Shown piece after piece: positions 33,251 to 41,646 of a DNA stretch of 48,092 nucleotides. The DNA lies in the NCBI RefSeq assembly GCF_014644295.1, contig NZ_BMKK01000022.1, positions 1 to 48,092 of the forward strand, written 5' to 3'. Below the pieces are notes generated by a model. It saw only the letters and a list, made by a program, of their open reading frames with translations, was not told the origin of the DNA and ran no database searches. The position numbers and the translations under genes were made by a program. The stretch comes from Emticicia aquatilis. GTDB lineage: Bacteria; Bacteroidota; Bacteroidia; Cytophagales; Spirosomataceae. Positions within the stretch are counted from its first letter, which is position 1; every line of letters begins with the position of its first letter.

Positions 33251-34129
33251 TTGGAGAATCCTGTTTTAAATATATCACCGAGTTTTGAAATCAAAGACGA
33301 CCGCTTCGACACCAATCAGATATCCGACTGCCATCTGTTGATTGAAGTAAGCCGTGACCGTTTTCGTTTTACTGTTTACAATACCCTCCACGATGTAATT
33401 ATGTGGTTGGAAGATTACCATATTTTTTCATTATTAAACGAAAATCAATTACTCAAAACCCTCAAAACAATTTATCAAGAACACCAGTTTTTGGCTGCAA
33501 ATTACTGGAAAACGATTCGTTTATCGGTTAATGCAAATAATTTTACGCTTATTCCAGACGAATACTATGAAGCCAACGAAGCGGCCAAATACTTAAATTT
33601 TGCTGCTGGTAAAAACGTTTCGGAGCGAGAACAAATCTTTGACTTTAAGCATAGTCGTTTTGGGGCAGTTTGTATTTTTGGTATCGAAAAAGATACTTTT
33701 TCGTGGTTCAAGGAAATGTATCCTGCTCGAAAGATTGACCCTGTACCAGTGGTGGGGTCATTGATTGAAGGTATCGTGCAAGATAAAAATAATGATGGCT
33801 TACATCTTTACTTTGAAGATTACTACATCACAATTATTTATTTCAAAGAAGCCAAATTACATTTCTGTAATCGTTTTCATTTCCGAACTTCGCAAGATAT
33901 GGTATATCATGTGCTATTTGTGATGAACGAACTCGGTTTACCAGTTGATACTCAAACAATGTTTTACGGCGAGATTACCTCATTTTCGGATAGATATGTG
34001 CAGCTTACTCAATCGCTCACGAATATTAAGTTTGCACTAAATCCCTCAAAAATTCGTTTTAGTCAATATTTTGAAGATTTGCCCGAACATCGTTATTATA
34101 CCTTGTTTAGCTCATTTTATTTATATTGA
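33251..34129 (+). CDS. DUF3822-family protein, TTG start
   Basis: The 292-residue protein matches the Bacteroidota family DUF3822, thought from memory to have an actin/hexokinase-like (ASKHA) fold but with no known activity. It begins MENPVLNISPSFEIKDDRFD and contains CHLLIEVSRDRFRFTVYN and FYGEITSFSDRYVQLTQSLTNIKFALNP. An in-frame TGA at 33239 precedes the frame and no ATG occurs before residue 49, so TTG at 33251 is the only workable start. DUF3822 usually sits beside rsmD and coaD; here coaD follows after 65 nt and rsmD is missing. Confidence 0.85.
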   Translation: MENPVLNISPSFEIKDDRFDTNQISDCHLLIEVSRDRFRFTVYNTLHDVIMWLEDYHIFSLLNENQLLKTLKTIYQEHQFLAANYWKTIRLSVNANNFTLIPDEYYEANEAAKYLNFAAGKNVSEREQIFDFKHSRFGAVCIFGIEKDTFSWFKEMYPARKIDPVPVVGSLIEGIVQDKNNDGLHLYFEDYYITIIYFKEAKLHFCNRFHFRTSQDMVYHVLFVMNELGLPVDTQTMFYGEITSFSDRYVQLTQSLTNIKFALNPSKIRFSQYFEDLPEHRYYTLFSSFYLY

Positions 34130-34194
34130 TTACCTCTAATATCTTTTAGAATTTTTAAAGAATGCCGTTAGTCAAGTACTAAAAGCTAAAAAAT

Positions 34195-34650
34195 ATGAAA
34201 AAAATTGCCCTTTTTCCTGGTTCTTTCGACCCCTTCACTAAAGGGCATGCTGATATTGTGATGCGTGGACTGAAACTTTTTGATGAGGTGATTATCGGTA
34301 TCGGTACAAATTCAGCTAAGAAACGCTATTTCTCGCTCGAAATGATGACCGAGAAAATCAGAGAAACGTTCAAAGACAACGAAAATGTGAAAATCATTTC
34401 TTACGATGACCTAACAGCTAATGCGGCGGTAGCACACGGAGCTAATTTTTTATTGAGAGGATTAAGAAATACGACTGATTTTGAATACGAAAATACGATT
34501 TCGCAAGTAAATAGGCATTTGGTTGGTGGCCTCGAAACGGTTTTCTTGATTACCTCGCCAGAGCTTGCCCCAATCAGTTCGACAATCGTGCGTGAATTAC
34601 ACAAATACGGTGCGAAGGTAGATGATTTTTTGCCTTATGATATTGACTAA
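34195..34650 (+). CDS. coaD: Phosphopantetheine adenylyltransferase
   Basis: CoaD transfers AMP to 4'-phosphopantetheine, the penultimate step of coenzyme A synthesis. The 151-residue protein starts KKIALFPGSFDPFTKGHADIV, with the nucleotidyltransferase motif TKGH, and has LLRGLRNTTDFEYENTISQVNR and ELAPISSTIVRELHKYG (the ISSTxVR motif). All active-site features are in place and the length is normal. It follows DUF3822 and precedes a small lipoprotein gene by 24 nt. Confidence 0.97.
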   Translation: MKKIALFPGSFDPFTKGHADIVMRGLKLFDEVIIGIGTNSAKKRYFSLEMMTEKIRETFKDNENVKIISYDDLTANAAVAHGANFLLRGLRNTTDFEYENTISQVNRHLVGGLETVFLITSPELAPISSTIVRELHKYGAKVDDFLPYDID

Positions 34651-34674
34651 GATTACATAAATTTATCAAGTACA

Positions 34675-35106
34675 ATGAAAAACTTATTATTGATTACTTT
34701 GGTCTTATTTGCCTTTAGCTGTAAAAAATCAGAAGTAACTGTGAATGAACCAACAAAAGTCCTTTCAGCTAATTTTTGGAAACTCGACCGTTTTGCTGAT
34801 ACTGATGGTAAAACATTGAGTCAAAATCAGCTAAATTCGCAAGCACAAGCACTTTTTGGCTTAGATTATGAATTCCGTGATGATAACGTCACTCGTGCAA
34901 AAGACCGCATAACAAAGCAAATCTTAAATGCAGGAACTTGGTATTTGATTCAAGATAACCAAGTTTTGGATATTGATATTTTGGGCTTCAAAGGACAATT
35001 CAAAGTAATCGAAATCTCAAAAACTAAGCTGGTTCTGCAAGCTGAAAATAATAAAATGATTAGTGCTGGTCAATTCGTAAATATGGAATTTATTCCAGCA
35101 TTGTAG
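34675..35106 (+). CDS. Small lipoprotein of unknown function
   Basis: The 143-residue product has a lipoprotein signal: MKNLLLITLVLFAFSCKKSE, with the lipobox ending at Cys16. The mature part is short and mostly beta: FWKLDRFADTDGKTLSQ, FGLDYEFRDDNVTRAKDRI, GTWYLIQDNQVLDIDILGFKGQFKVIEISKTKLVLQAEN. The pattern of a small barrel (lipocalin-like) is possible but unproven. It is placed between coaD and the MurF-Alr fusion, likely in the same operon. Confidence 0.78.
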   Translation: MKNLLLITLVLFAFSCKKSEVTVNEPTKVLSANFWKLDRFADTDGKTLSQNQLNSQAQALFGLDYEFRDDNVTRAKDRITKQILNAGTWYLIQDNQVLDIDILGFKGQFKVIEISKTKLVLQAENNKMISAGQFVNMEFIPAL

Positions 35107-35137
35107 CCCACCCCAGCCCTCCCAATAGGAGGGAGCT
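35105..35137 (-). repeat. G+C-rich dispersed palindrome, copy 3 (inverted)
   Basis: On the minus strand the bases read GCTCCCTCCTATTGGGAGGG, then CTGGGGTGGG, a relative of the copies at 9282 and 18057. It occupies the gap before the GTG start of the MurF-Alr gene. Confidence 0.55.
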
Positions 35138-35154
35138 AAATCTTTCTTTTGTAA

Positions 35155-37644
35155 GTGAATTTCCTTTCCGAACCTATTATCTCTCAGGCTACGGTGCTGC
35201 TAACCGATAGCCGTTTTGTGTCTCAACCAGAGCATAGTATATTTTTTGCCATCAAAGGCGAGCGTCACGATGGACATGCGTTCATAAAAGACCTTTATGA
35301 AAAAGGTGTACGTGAGTTTGTGGTTGAGAAAAAAGCATTGAATGATGCTCTAAAAACGCAACTCGAAAATCTTTCAGACGCCAAATTTTTTGTGGTAGAA
35401 AATGCCATCAGGGCATTGCAGCATTTGGCGGCAAATCACCGTCAAGCTTTTGATATTCCTGTGGTGGGCGTAACTGGCAGCAATGGCAAAACTATCGTCA
35501 AAGAATGGTTGAGCGTATTGCTGGCTAAGGACTATAATTTAGTAAAAAGTCCACGAAGCTATAATTCACAAATTGGCGTGCCGCTATCGGTTTGGGAGAT
35601 AAACGAGCATCATAATTTCGGTATTTTTGAGGCAGGTATCTCGAAATCAGGCGAGATGGAATTTCTCGAACCCGTTATTCGTCCAACCATCGGGGTTTTT
35701 ACTAACCTTGGTTCGGCACACGATGAAGGTTTCAGAAGCCGCAAACAAAAAGCTACCGAAAAACTCCGCTTGTTTCAGCGAAGCAAAACTCTTATTTACT
35801 GCAAAGATTACGAAGACATCGACGATGAAATCAGAATTTTGTTGAAAGCGGTAAATCCAACTATCGAACTCATCGGTTGGTCGAGAAAAGCAGGAAGTAA
35901 AATCTTTGTTAATGCTACTAAGCAAAACACTTATTGCACTTTACAGATTTTATGGAATAGCCAAATCTACGATTTCAAAATTCCATTTGCCGATGATGCT
36001 TCCATCGAAAACGCAACGCACTGTATTTTCTTGATGCTGCACCAAGGTATCAATACGGCCGAGATTCAGAGTCGCTTAGATATGCTCAAGCCAATTGCTA
36101 TGCGTTTGGAATTGAAGCAGGGAATCAATGATTGTTATCTGATTGATGATACCTACAACAACGACTACGCAGGGCTTTCGGTCGCTCTTGATTTCATGAC
36201 CCAGCAACATACAAAGCGAGATAAGGTGTTGATTATCAGTGATGTATTGCAGTCGGGCTTAGAAGAGTCAGATTTGTACGAAAGCATAGCCGAACTCATC
36301 AAAGGCAAACAAATTGATAAAGTGATTGGTATCGGAGAAGTGATTTCTCGCAATCAAAAATCCTTCTATACATCGGCCGCTGGTGATAGAAAAGCTCCTG
36401 TTGCACCAATCGTTTTTTATCAATCTACCGAAGAGTTTTTGGAGAAATATCCCATCAACCAACTTCAAAGTTCGTTGATATTGGTGAAAGGTGCCAGAAA
36501 ATTTGAATTCGAGAAAATCATCAATCGACTAACGCTGAAAGTTCACGGAACTGTCTTCGAGGTCAATCTCGATGCTTTGACCAATAATTTGAATTTTTAC
36601 AGGAATAAAATTGGTTCGGATACAAAAATAATGGTGATGGTAAAAGCATTTGCCTACGGAAGTGGCAGTGCCGAAGTAGCGAGTTTACTCGAATATCATC
36701 GTGTTGACTACTTGGGAGTGGCTTACACCGACGAGGGCGTTGTACTTCGCCAAAATGGAATCAAACTGCCAATTATGGTACTTAACCCGCAACCAGAATC
36801 CTTTGCCAAGCTAATTGAGTATAATTTAGAACCAGAAATTTATAGTTTTAAAGTTTTTGAACAGTTTTTAACTTTCATAGAATCTTTTGAGCATCATACC
36901 TTTAAAATTCATCTCAAACTCGATACAGGAATGCACCGACTGGGTTTTGAGGCACAAGATATTGAGCAACTGGTTGCGTTATTGAAGCAAAATCCGAAAA
37001 TAAAAATAGCTTCTATTTTTAGTCATTTGGTTGGGGCTGACGAGAGCGAACACAATGCGTTCTCGAAAACTCAAATCGAACGATTTGAGCAAATGTCGAA
37101 ACAAATCATTGATGCTTTAGATGGCCAAAAACCATTGCGACACATCTGTAATTCGGCAGGAATTATTCGTTTTCCAGAGGCAAAGTTTGATATGGTTCGT
37201 CTTGGAATCGGCTTATATGGCGTGGAAGTAACAGGCACCGAGCAGAAAGAATTACAGACCGTCGGGACATTGAAAACGGTTATTTCACAAATAAAATACT
37301 TGAAAGCTGGTGAAACCGTTGGTTATAGCCGAAAAGGAGTATTAGAAAAAGACTCCAAAATAGCCACCATTGCCATTGGTTACGCCGATGGATTCGACCG
37401 TGGGTTTAGTAAAGGCGTAGGCAAAGTTTTGGTGAATGGGGTGGCTTGTCCAGTTGTTGGTAATGTGTGCATGGATATGACAATGGTTGATGTAAGCGAA
37501 GCTGACTGCCAAGAAGGTGATGAGGTAATAATATTTGGTAAAGACTTATCAATCAAAGATTTAGCTGCTTCGATTGGCACAATTTCGTACGAAATTCTTA
37601 CGGGTGTAAGCGAGCGAGTGAAGCGAGTTTTTTATAAAGAATAA
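35155..37644 (+). CDS. MurF-Alr fusion: UDP-MurNAc-tripeptide D-Ala-D-Ala ligase / alanine racemase
   Basis: This 829-residue bifunctional enzyme joins two steps of peptidoglycan synthesis. Residues 1-460 are MurF-like, with the ATP loop GVTGSNGKT (K112) and the D-Ala-D-Ala ligase family residues LIDDTYNNDYAGL. Residues about 463-829 are alanine racemase: the PLP lysine is K497 in VMVKAFAYGSGSAEVA, KLDTGMHRLGF follows, and the second catalytic tyrosine lies in TVGYSRKG. The fusion is known in Bacteroidota. The MurF half seems divergent around its usual substrate loops. Translation starts at GTG (35155); there is no ATG before residue 129 to replace it. Racemase makes D-Ala, so the fusion couples supply and use. 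Confidence 0.93.
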   Translation: MNFLSEPIISQATVLLTDSRFVSQPEHSIFFAIKGERHDGHAFIKDLYEKGVREFVVEKKALNDALKTQLENLSDAKFFVVENAIRALQHLAANHRQAFDIPVVGVTGSNGKTIVKEWLSVLLAKDYNLVKSPRSYNSQIGVPLSVWEINEHHNFGIFEAGISKSGEMEFLEPVIRPTIGVFTNLGSAHDEGFRSRKQKATEKLRLFQRSKTLIYCKDYEDIDDEIRILLKAVNPTIELIGWSRKAGSKIFVNATKQNTYCTLQILWNSQIYDFKIPFADDASIENATHCIFLMLHQGINTAEIQSRLDMLKPIAMRLELKQGINDCYLIDDTYNNDYAGLSVALDFMTQQHTKRDKVLIISDVLQSGLEESDLYESIAELIKGKQIDKVIGIGEVISRNQKSFYTSAAGDRKAPVAPIVFYQSTEEFLEKYPINQLQSSLILVKGARKFEFEKIINRLTLKVHGTVFEVNLDALTNNLNFYRNKIGSDTKIMVMVKAFAYGSGSAEVASLLEYHRVDYLGVAYTDEGVVLRQNGIKLPIMVLNPQPESFAKLIEYNLEPEIYSFKVFEQFLTFIESFEHHTFKIHLKLDTGMHRLGFEAQDIEQLVALLKQNPKIKIASIFSHLVGADESEHNAFSKTQIERFEQMSKQIIDALDGQKPLRHICNSAGIIRFPEAKFDMVRLGIGLYGVEVTGTEQKELQTVGTLKTVISQIKYLKAGETVGYSRKGVLEKDSKIATIAIGYADGFDRGFSKGVGKVLVNGVACPVVGNVCMDMTMVDVSEADCQEGDEVIIFGKDLSIKDLAASIGTISYEILTGVSERVKRVFYKE

Positions 37645-37651
37645 AGAAAAG

Positions 37652-37698
37652 AAAGTGGCACATTCGTCCGAAATTACAGACGTGATGTGCCACTTTTT
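37652..37698. terminator. Terminator after the MurF-Alr gene
   Basis: AAAGTGGCACAT pairs with ATGTGCCACTTT, and CGTC with GACG, around a loop of 10 nt. A T-run (TTTTTAT) follows on the plus strand. It also ends the convergent amidase gene, whose stop codon overlaps its right edge. Confidence 0.82.
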
Positions 37699-38272
37699 AT
37701 AGTAGAGGTAGAAAGTTCTTCTTGAAATCTTCTACCTTATTTCCTCCAAAAAAGTTAGTACCTGGGCATGATTTTGTATTGCCAGTTCCTTCTACTTTGA
37801 TACGCTTTCCCAGTATTAAATCATACCAATGATGATAAACTACCGTCTGGTCGCTTGGTTGTAAATTGAATTTCTTCAATAAGGTCTTTGTAATAGATAT
37901 AATTGTGTCTTTCTGAGCTACCGACATTTTATCCTTGCCTTTATCAAAATTTCCTACGTTTTCGATACAGATGCCGTTCGCATTAGCTCCTTTTATACCC
38001 GCAGGAATCTGATTGATATTACGACAAACCATTATTTTTCCATCTGGAAATGTGGTAAAGGTCTGGGCGATTTCTGAGAATCCTCGCTCAATGTGTGCTT
38101 GCTCCATACTCTTGCATAACTCAAAATGATTGTTACCTTTAAAAGTCTTATAGGCTGGCAGGTAAGTGTGGTGCTGCTGAACCAAGCTAATCTTGCGAGT
38201 GATGATTTGCATATCGAGCCAGCTTGAAAACTCGCTGGCATCCAACAAAATAAATTTTCCTACTGCTTTCAT
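37697..38272 (-). CDS. N-acetylmuramoyl-L-alanine amidase (amidase_2/PGRP type)
   Basis: The 191-residue protein resembles zinc amidases that cut the bond between MurNAc and the stem peptide. Zinc ligands are probably H34 or H35 (QQHHTYLP), H147/H148 (VYHHWYDL) and C169 (TKSCPG). The central strand ICIENVGNF is typical of the fold. It lacks a signal peptide and any cell-wall binding domain, unlike housekeeping amidases, which makes it resemble phage lysins or peptidoglycan-recycling enzymes. It is a single gene, convergent to the MurF-Alr gene. Confidence 0.85.
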   Translation of the reverse strand: MKAVGKFILLDASEFSSWLDMQIITRKISLVQQHHTYLPAYKTFKGNNHFELCKSMEQAHIERGFSEIAQTFTTFPDGKIMVCRNINQIPAGIKGANANGICIENVGNFDKGKDKMSVAQKDTIISITKTLLKKFNLQPSDQTVVYHHWYDLILGKRIKVEGTGNTKSCPGTNFFGGNKVEDFKKNFLPLL

Positions 38273-38476
38273 GGTCTAACGTTTTTTAGGTGTAAGTTTC
38301 ACTATATCAGCAAGTTATAGTTTTTTCTTAATATTCACCAAACGATTTTTATTCTGCGGTAAAATTTTGCCGAAACGCTTTCTTAATCTATAAATGAGAA
38401 TAATTGTATAATATAAAAATAATAAACACTACATTTACCCGATTTTAGAATATCATCCCTAAACTCCACCAAATGT

Positions 38477-38581
38477 ATGGCAAAAAGCCAAGATGCGAAG
38501 AAAGCTGTAAAAAAAGAACCTTTGAAAACAGCCAAAGAGAAAAAAGAAGAAAAGCGTGAGAAGAAAGCCAAACGAGATTAG
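38477..38581 (+). CDS. Tiny lysine-rich protein, 34 residues
   Basis: ATG at 38477 opens a 34-codon frame ending TAG at 38581. The product begins MAKSQDAKKAVKKEP, continues LKTAKEKKEEKREKKAKRD and is nearly half lysine and arginine. From memory, similar short MAK...KKEP...KTAKEKK proteins recur in Cytophagales, which argues for a real gene. It could bind nucleic acid or ribosomes (inference). TACATTTA at 38432 resembles a -7 element upstream. Confidence 0.6.
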   Translation: MAKSQDAKKAVKKEPLKTAKEKKEEKREKKAKRD

Positions 38582-38627
38582 AACGAAATTAGAATTGAGT
38601 ATTTTTACTCAAAAAAGTCTTTCAATC

Positions 38628-38659
38628 TTTGTTTTGTATTTATTTCGAGTATAATTTTG
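38628..38659 (+). promoter_or_regulatory. Promoter of the NYK-repeat protein gene
   Basis: TTTG (38628-38631) and TAATTTTG (38652-38659) are 20 nt apart, a good Bacteroidota promoter, 44 nt before the start codon at 38704. Confidence 0.6.
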
Positions 38660-38662
38660 AAT

Positions 38663-38680
38663 TGTCGCCGAAAGGAGACA
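38663..38680 (+). promoter_or_regulatory. GAAA-tetraloop hairpin and start-stop codon pair in the leader
   Basis: TGTC-G-CC, GAAA loop, GG-A-GACA can form a small hairpin right after the expected transcription start. AAGGAG followed by ATGTAA at 38680-38685 would be a ribosome-binding site with a start codon directly followed by stop. Both features may regulate the downstream gene. Confidence 0.35.
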
Positions 38681-38703
38681 TGTAACAAAAATTATTCGAA
38701 AAA

Positions 38704-39075
38704 ATGAAAAATACACTCAACGCCTTAGTGGTGTTATCGGCTTTGGCGATAACTACCACGAGCTTCGCACAGACAAAAGCTCCTAATTCGGCTAATTATA
38801 AGCAACAAAATCAGCTTTTAGGACGCAAACAGACGGCCACAGCTCCTGCTCAAGTTCAGTTGAATAATGATTATTCAACTAATCCTCAAGCTAATCATCG
38901 TAATTATAAAGCACAAAACACGCAAGAGTCTACTTCAAAAGTGATGATAGTTGCTGTAAATAATGATGATAAACTTAAAAATTATAAGCAGAAGAATTTG
39001 TTAACAAGAAATGGCCGTGATGCCAACTATAAGAAAATAAATAAGGCCGATTCGACCACAGTAGTTGCAGAATAA
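38704..39075 (+). CDS. Secreted low-complexity protein with NYK repeats
   Basis: The 123-residue product has a signal peptide (about 1-22, TTTSFAQ). The mature part is polar and contains recurring NYK motifs: NYKQQNQLLGRKQT, NYKAQNTQES, NYKQKNLLTRNGRD and NYKKINKAD, spaced 20-40 residues. It has no cysteine and few hydrophobic residues, so it may be disordered in the periplasm. I know no family. It is a single gene with a good promoter and a perfect terminator, which suggests strong independent expression. Confidence 0.75.
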   Translation: MKNTLNALVVLSALAITTTSFAQTKAPNSANYKQQNQLLGRKQTATAPAQVQLNNDYSTNPQANHRNYKAQNTQESTSKVMIVAVNNDDKLKNYKQKNLLTRNGRDANYKKINKADSTTVVAE

Positions 39076-39080
39076 GTTGA

Positions 39081-39119
39081 AATAAAAAGAGTAGCCTTAA
39101 AAAAGCTACTCTTTTTATT
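39081..39119. terminator. Bidirectional terminator
   Basis: AATAAAAAGAGTAGC (39081-39095) and GCTACTCTTTTTATT (39105-39119) form a perfect 15-bp stem with a 9-nt loop between convergent genes. Confidence 0.92.
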
Positions 39120-39129
39120 TATGATAGGC

Positions 39130-40845
39130 TTATTGAAGTGATTTTGCCCCGCCCGACTGCCCGAAGATTTCTTGAGATAGTTTCTCATCCAAATCATAAA
39201 TGTCTTTTCTGAAATTTAGCTGCCCCGAACTACTCACCCAAGTCGTAAAATAGACGATATAAACAGGAACCGTCGGTTTGACTTTAATGATGTTTTCTTT
39301 GTCGGTTTCGAGTACTTCATCTACTTTTTCGCTGCTCCAGTTTGCATTGTTTCGGAGTAAATACAAAGCCAATTTTCGTGGTTCAGCAAGTCTGATACAA
39401 CCGTGGCTAAAGGCCCTGTTCGATTCGTTAAATAGTCCTTTTGATGGTGTATCGTGCAAATAAATGCTATAACTATTCGGGAACAAAAACTTCATTTTGC
39501 CCAAAGAGTTTTTATTGCCAGGTTTTTGTCGGAAATTATAAGGTGGAATACTATTGGCGTATTTCGACCAGTTGACACTCGAAGGGTCGATGACTTTATT
39601 TCCCGATAACACTTCCATATTATTTCTGCTTAGGTATGATGTTCCTTGTTGAAGTTTGGGCATGATTTCATTGCGTATGATACTCGTGGGTACATTCCAA
39701 TAAGGGTTCAGCACCACCATTGATAAATCGCCCCTGAAAATACTCGTCTTTGAAGCCTCTTTTCCTACAACTACATTCATATCCCACGCCAGTTTTTTGT
39801 TTTCAAAAACATGTAGCCTAAATTCAGGGATATTTACCATCAAATAATCATTTTCTAATTCGACTGGTGCCCAGCGGAGGCGTTCCATGTTTATCATCAT
39901 CTGTCTGATTCGAGCCTCAATTGGCACATTCAAAGCTGCCAAAGTTGCTGTACTAACTTTACCGTTTTCTGCCAAGCCCATACGTTTCTGAAAACGCTTC
40001 ACGGCACTGGCCAGCGAATCGGTAAAGAGCATGGTAGTATCTTTCTCTTTCCAGTCGCCTGTAATCAGAAAATAGTTTTTTAGATTCAAGACCGAAGAAT
40101 CTTTATCGCCCAAAGCAAGCACTTTTTTAGAAGTAATGATTTTCGGGAAACCACCTTTTTTCTGAATCTCTCGGTACTGACGAAGTTTCTCTTTGAGTGC
40201 GATATAATACTGATTAACAGGCTCTTGTACTCTATCGGCTTGCTTGCTTGATACCAACGAGTCGAGCAAAGCTTGATAATTTTTCTTTTTGCGAGGAATA
40301 AACCACTCAAGGTCAATAGGGTTTTTGGTCGTGCCGCCGTAGGCTCGGTGAGCAAACTTAAAGAAGGTAGTTGTGAGCAATAATTCCAGATTATGCATGC
40401 GGTCTTTGTGCTTCAAAAACTCTTTTTCGTTGTATTGAGCATCGGCCAATAAACTATCTAAAATATCATTATTGAGGGTGCTATCGGCAAAGTCATTGCT
40501 ATAATTTTGAAGTTGACTGTAAAAGTCGGGTGCAGCGTGTGATAAGCCATTTTTATTGAGCCACGCAAACTGAAAATTTCGGCGGGAATAAAATGCCGAA
40601 ACCTCATTTTTTATCGAATCTGTACTGTTATAAGTTTTGAAGAAACTGGAGATTTCGAGGCTATCAACCTTCAAATCGGTGAAGTTTTCATTCGAATAGA
40701 CACTTTCATCGGCCAAAACTACTTTCTTTTTAGATTTGTCTTTGCAGCCTGTAAGGGCATTGATTAAAAACAATGCAATCATAAGAGAGGAAATACCTCG
40801 AAAAAAGACTGACTTTCTAAGCGTGTATATAGAGTAAACTGCCAT
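39130..40845 (-). CDS. L,D-transpeptidase (YcbB-like) lipoprotein
   Basis: This 571-residue enzyme should form 3-3 cross-links in peptidoglycan. It has a lipoprotein signal (helix about 17-33, ending LTGCKDK), an N-terminal scaffold domain, a peptidoglycan-binding domain (SLASAVKRFQKRMGLAENGKVSTATLAALN), and a YkuD catalytic domain. The catalytic cysteine C483 is in AFSHGCIRLAEP. The order and length match E. coli LdtD (YcbB). Its first 29 nt overlap the end of the other transpeptidase-like gene, so the pair is co-transcribed. A later start at residue 22 would remove the overlap. Confidence 0.93.
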   Translation of the reverse strand: MAVYSIYTLRKSVFFRGISSLMIALFLINALTGCKDKSKKKVVLADESVYSNENFTDLKVDSLEISSFFKTYNSTDSIKNEVSAFYSRRNFQFAWLNKNGLSHAAPDFYSQLQNYSNDFADSTLNNDILDSLLADAQYNEKEFLKHKDRMHNLELLLTTTFFKFAHRAYGGTTKNPIDLEWFIPRKKKNYQALLDSLVSSKQADRVQEPVNQYYIALKEKLRQYREIQKKGGFPKIITSKKVLALGDKDSSVLNLKNYFLITGDWKEKDTTMLFTDSLASAVKRFQKRMGLAENGKVSTATLAALNVPIEARIRQMMINMERLRWAPVELENDYLMVNIPEFRLHVFENKKLAWDMNVVVGKEASKTSIFRGDLSMVVLNPYWNVPTSIIRNEIMPKLQQGTSYLSRNNMEVLSGNKVIDPSSVNWSKYANSIPPYNFRQKPGNKNSLGKMKFLFPNSYSIYLHDTPSKGLFNESNRAFSHGCIRLAEPRKLALYLLRNNANWSSEKVDEVLETDKENIIKVKPTVPVYIVYFTTWVSSSGQLNFRKDIYDLDEKLSQEIFGQSGGAKSLQ

Positions 40846-41455
40846 TAGCGAGTACAGGAACTACCTGCGGAATTAGTTCGTTTGGCACGGCTGGACAGCC
40901 ATAACTGCGGCCAAGTCTGCCAAATTGATGAATAAATGATTGACTAACGTAAGCAGCTCCATGAATAATAATTTCTCGACGACGGGCATTATCATTAACG
41001 CCTTTTTGCAAGCCTTCCAATAAAAGAGCATCGCCATGTTTCGGACTTTTAATCGGACTTCCGACCATATAAAAACCCAAACTGCTTTGGTGCGATTCCA
41101 TCTTATTAGAGAACGAACAAGCTATATTTTCGCCTGATTTCTGACCATGAGCTACTAAAGATGAAATTAACAATTTTTTTTGTGAAATATCAATCACAAA
41201 AAGTCGTTCCACGCTCGATGGTAGAGAAAAATCCACAATTGTGATAATAGGTTTGGCAGGATGAAACTTCTGAAAACCCTCTAAAGACTCCTTGAAAGCT
41301 TCAAATTTTACTTTTCCAGCCAAGCTACATTCGTCATATAATTGATGAATCGTATCTGTTTCGCAAGCAATTTGGGCTTTTGAAACTGTATTTTCTTGTG
41401 GTTTGACTACACAAAGATTGAGCAAGAAGTATAGAAAATGAAAACTCGTAAACAT
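40817..41455 (-). CDS. Murein L,D-transpeptidase catalytic-domain protein (YkuD_2-like)
   Basis: The 212-residue product has a signal-like N-terminus (HFLYFLLNLCVVKP) and a domain of the YkuD_2 family. Signature stretches are LFVIDISQKKLLISSLVAHGQKSGE, YMVGSPIKSPKHGDALLLEGLQKGVNDNARRREIIIHGAAYV, and the catalytic cysteine C187 in LGRSYGCPAVP. The family is related to L,D-transpeptidases but rarely characterised. It overlaps the YcbB-like gene by 29 nt and comes first in the pair. Confidence 0.87.
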   Translation of the reverse strand: MFTSFHFLYFLLNLCVVKPQENTVSKAQIACETDTIHQLYDECSLAGKVKFEAFKESLEGFQKFHPAKPIITIVDFSLPSSVERLFVIDISQKKLLISSLVAHGQKSGENIACSFSNKMESHQSSLGFYMVGSPIKSPKHGDALLLEGLQKGVNDNARRREIIIHGAAYVSQSFIHQFGRLGRSYGCPAVPNELIPQVVPVLANGSLLYIHA

Positions 41456-41621
41456 AATAATTGCAATTTATAGACCATACTTTTATAAACACCATTTAGC
41501 AAGAAAATATTGCAAGAAATAAGATTTTTCTAAGAATATACTTTTTGTGTAATGTGCCGAATACTGATTGCTATCATACTTTTATGTGCCGTTTGACATA
41601 AAATAATAGATAGATTGAGGG

Positions 41622-41629
41622 TAGTTTTG
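41622..41629 (+). promoter_or_regulatory. Promoter -7 element of the DUF4136 gene
   Basis: TAGTTTTG matches TAnnTTTG exactly, 17 nt before the ATG at 41647. No -33 TTTG with correct spacing. Confidence 0.42.
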
Positions 41630-41646
41630 AGAAAAATCAGAAAGAC

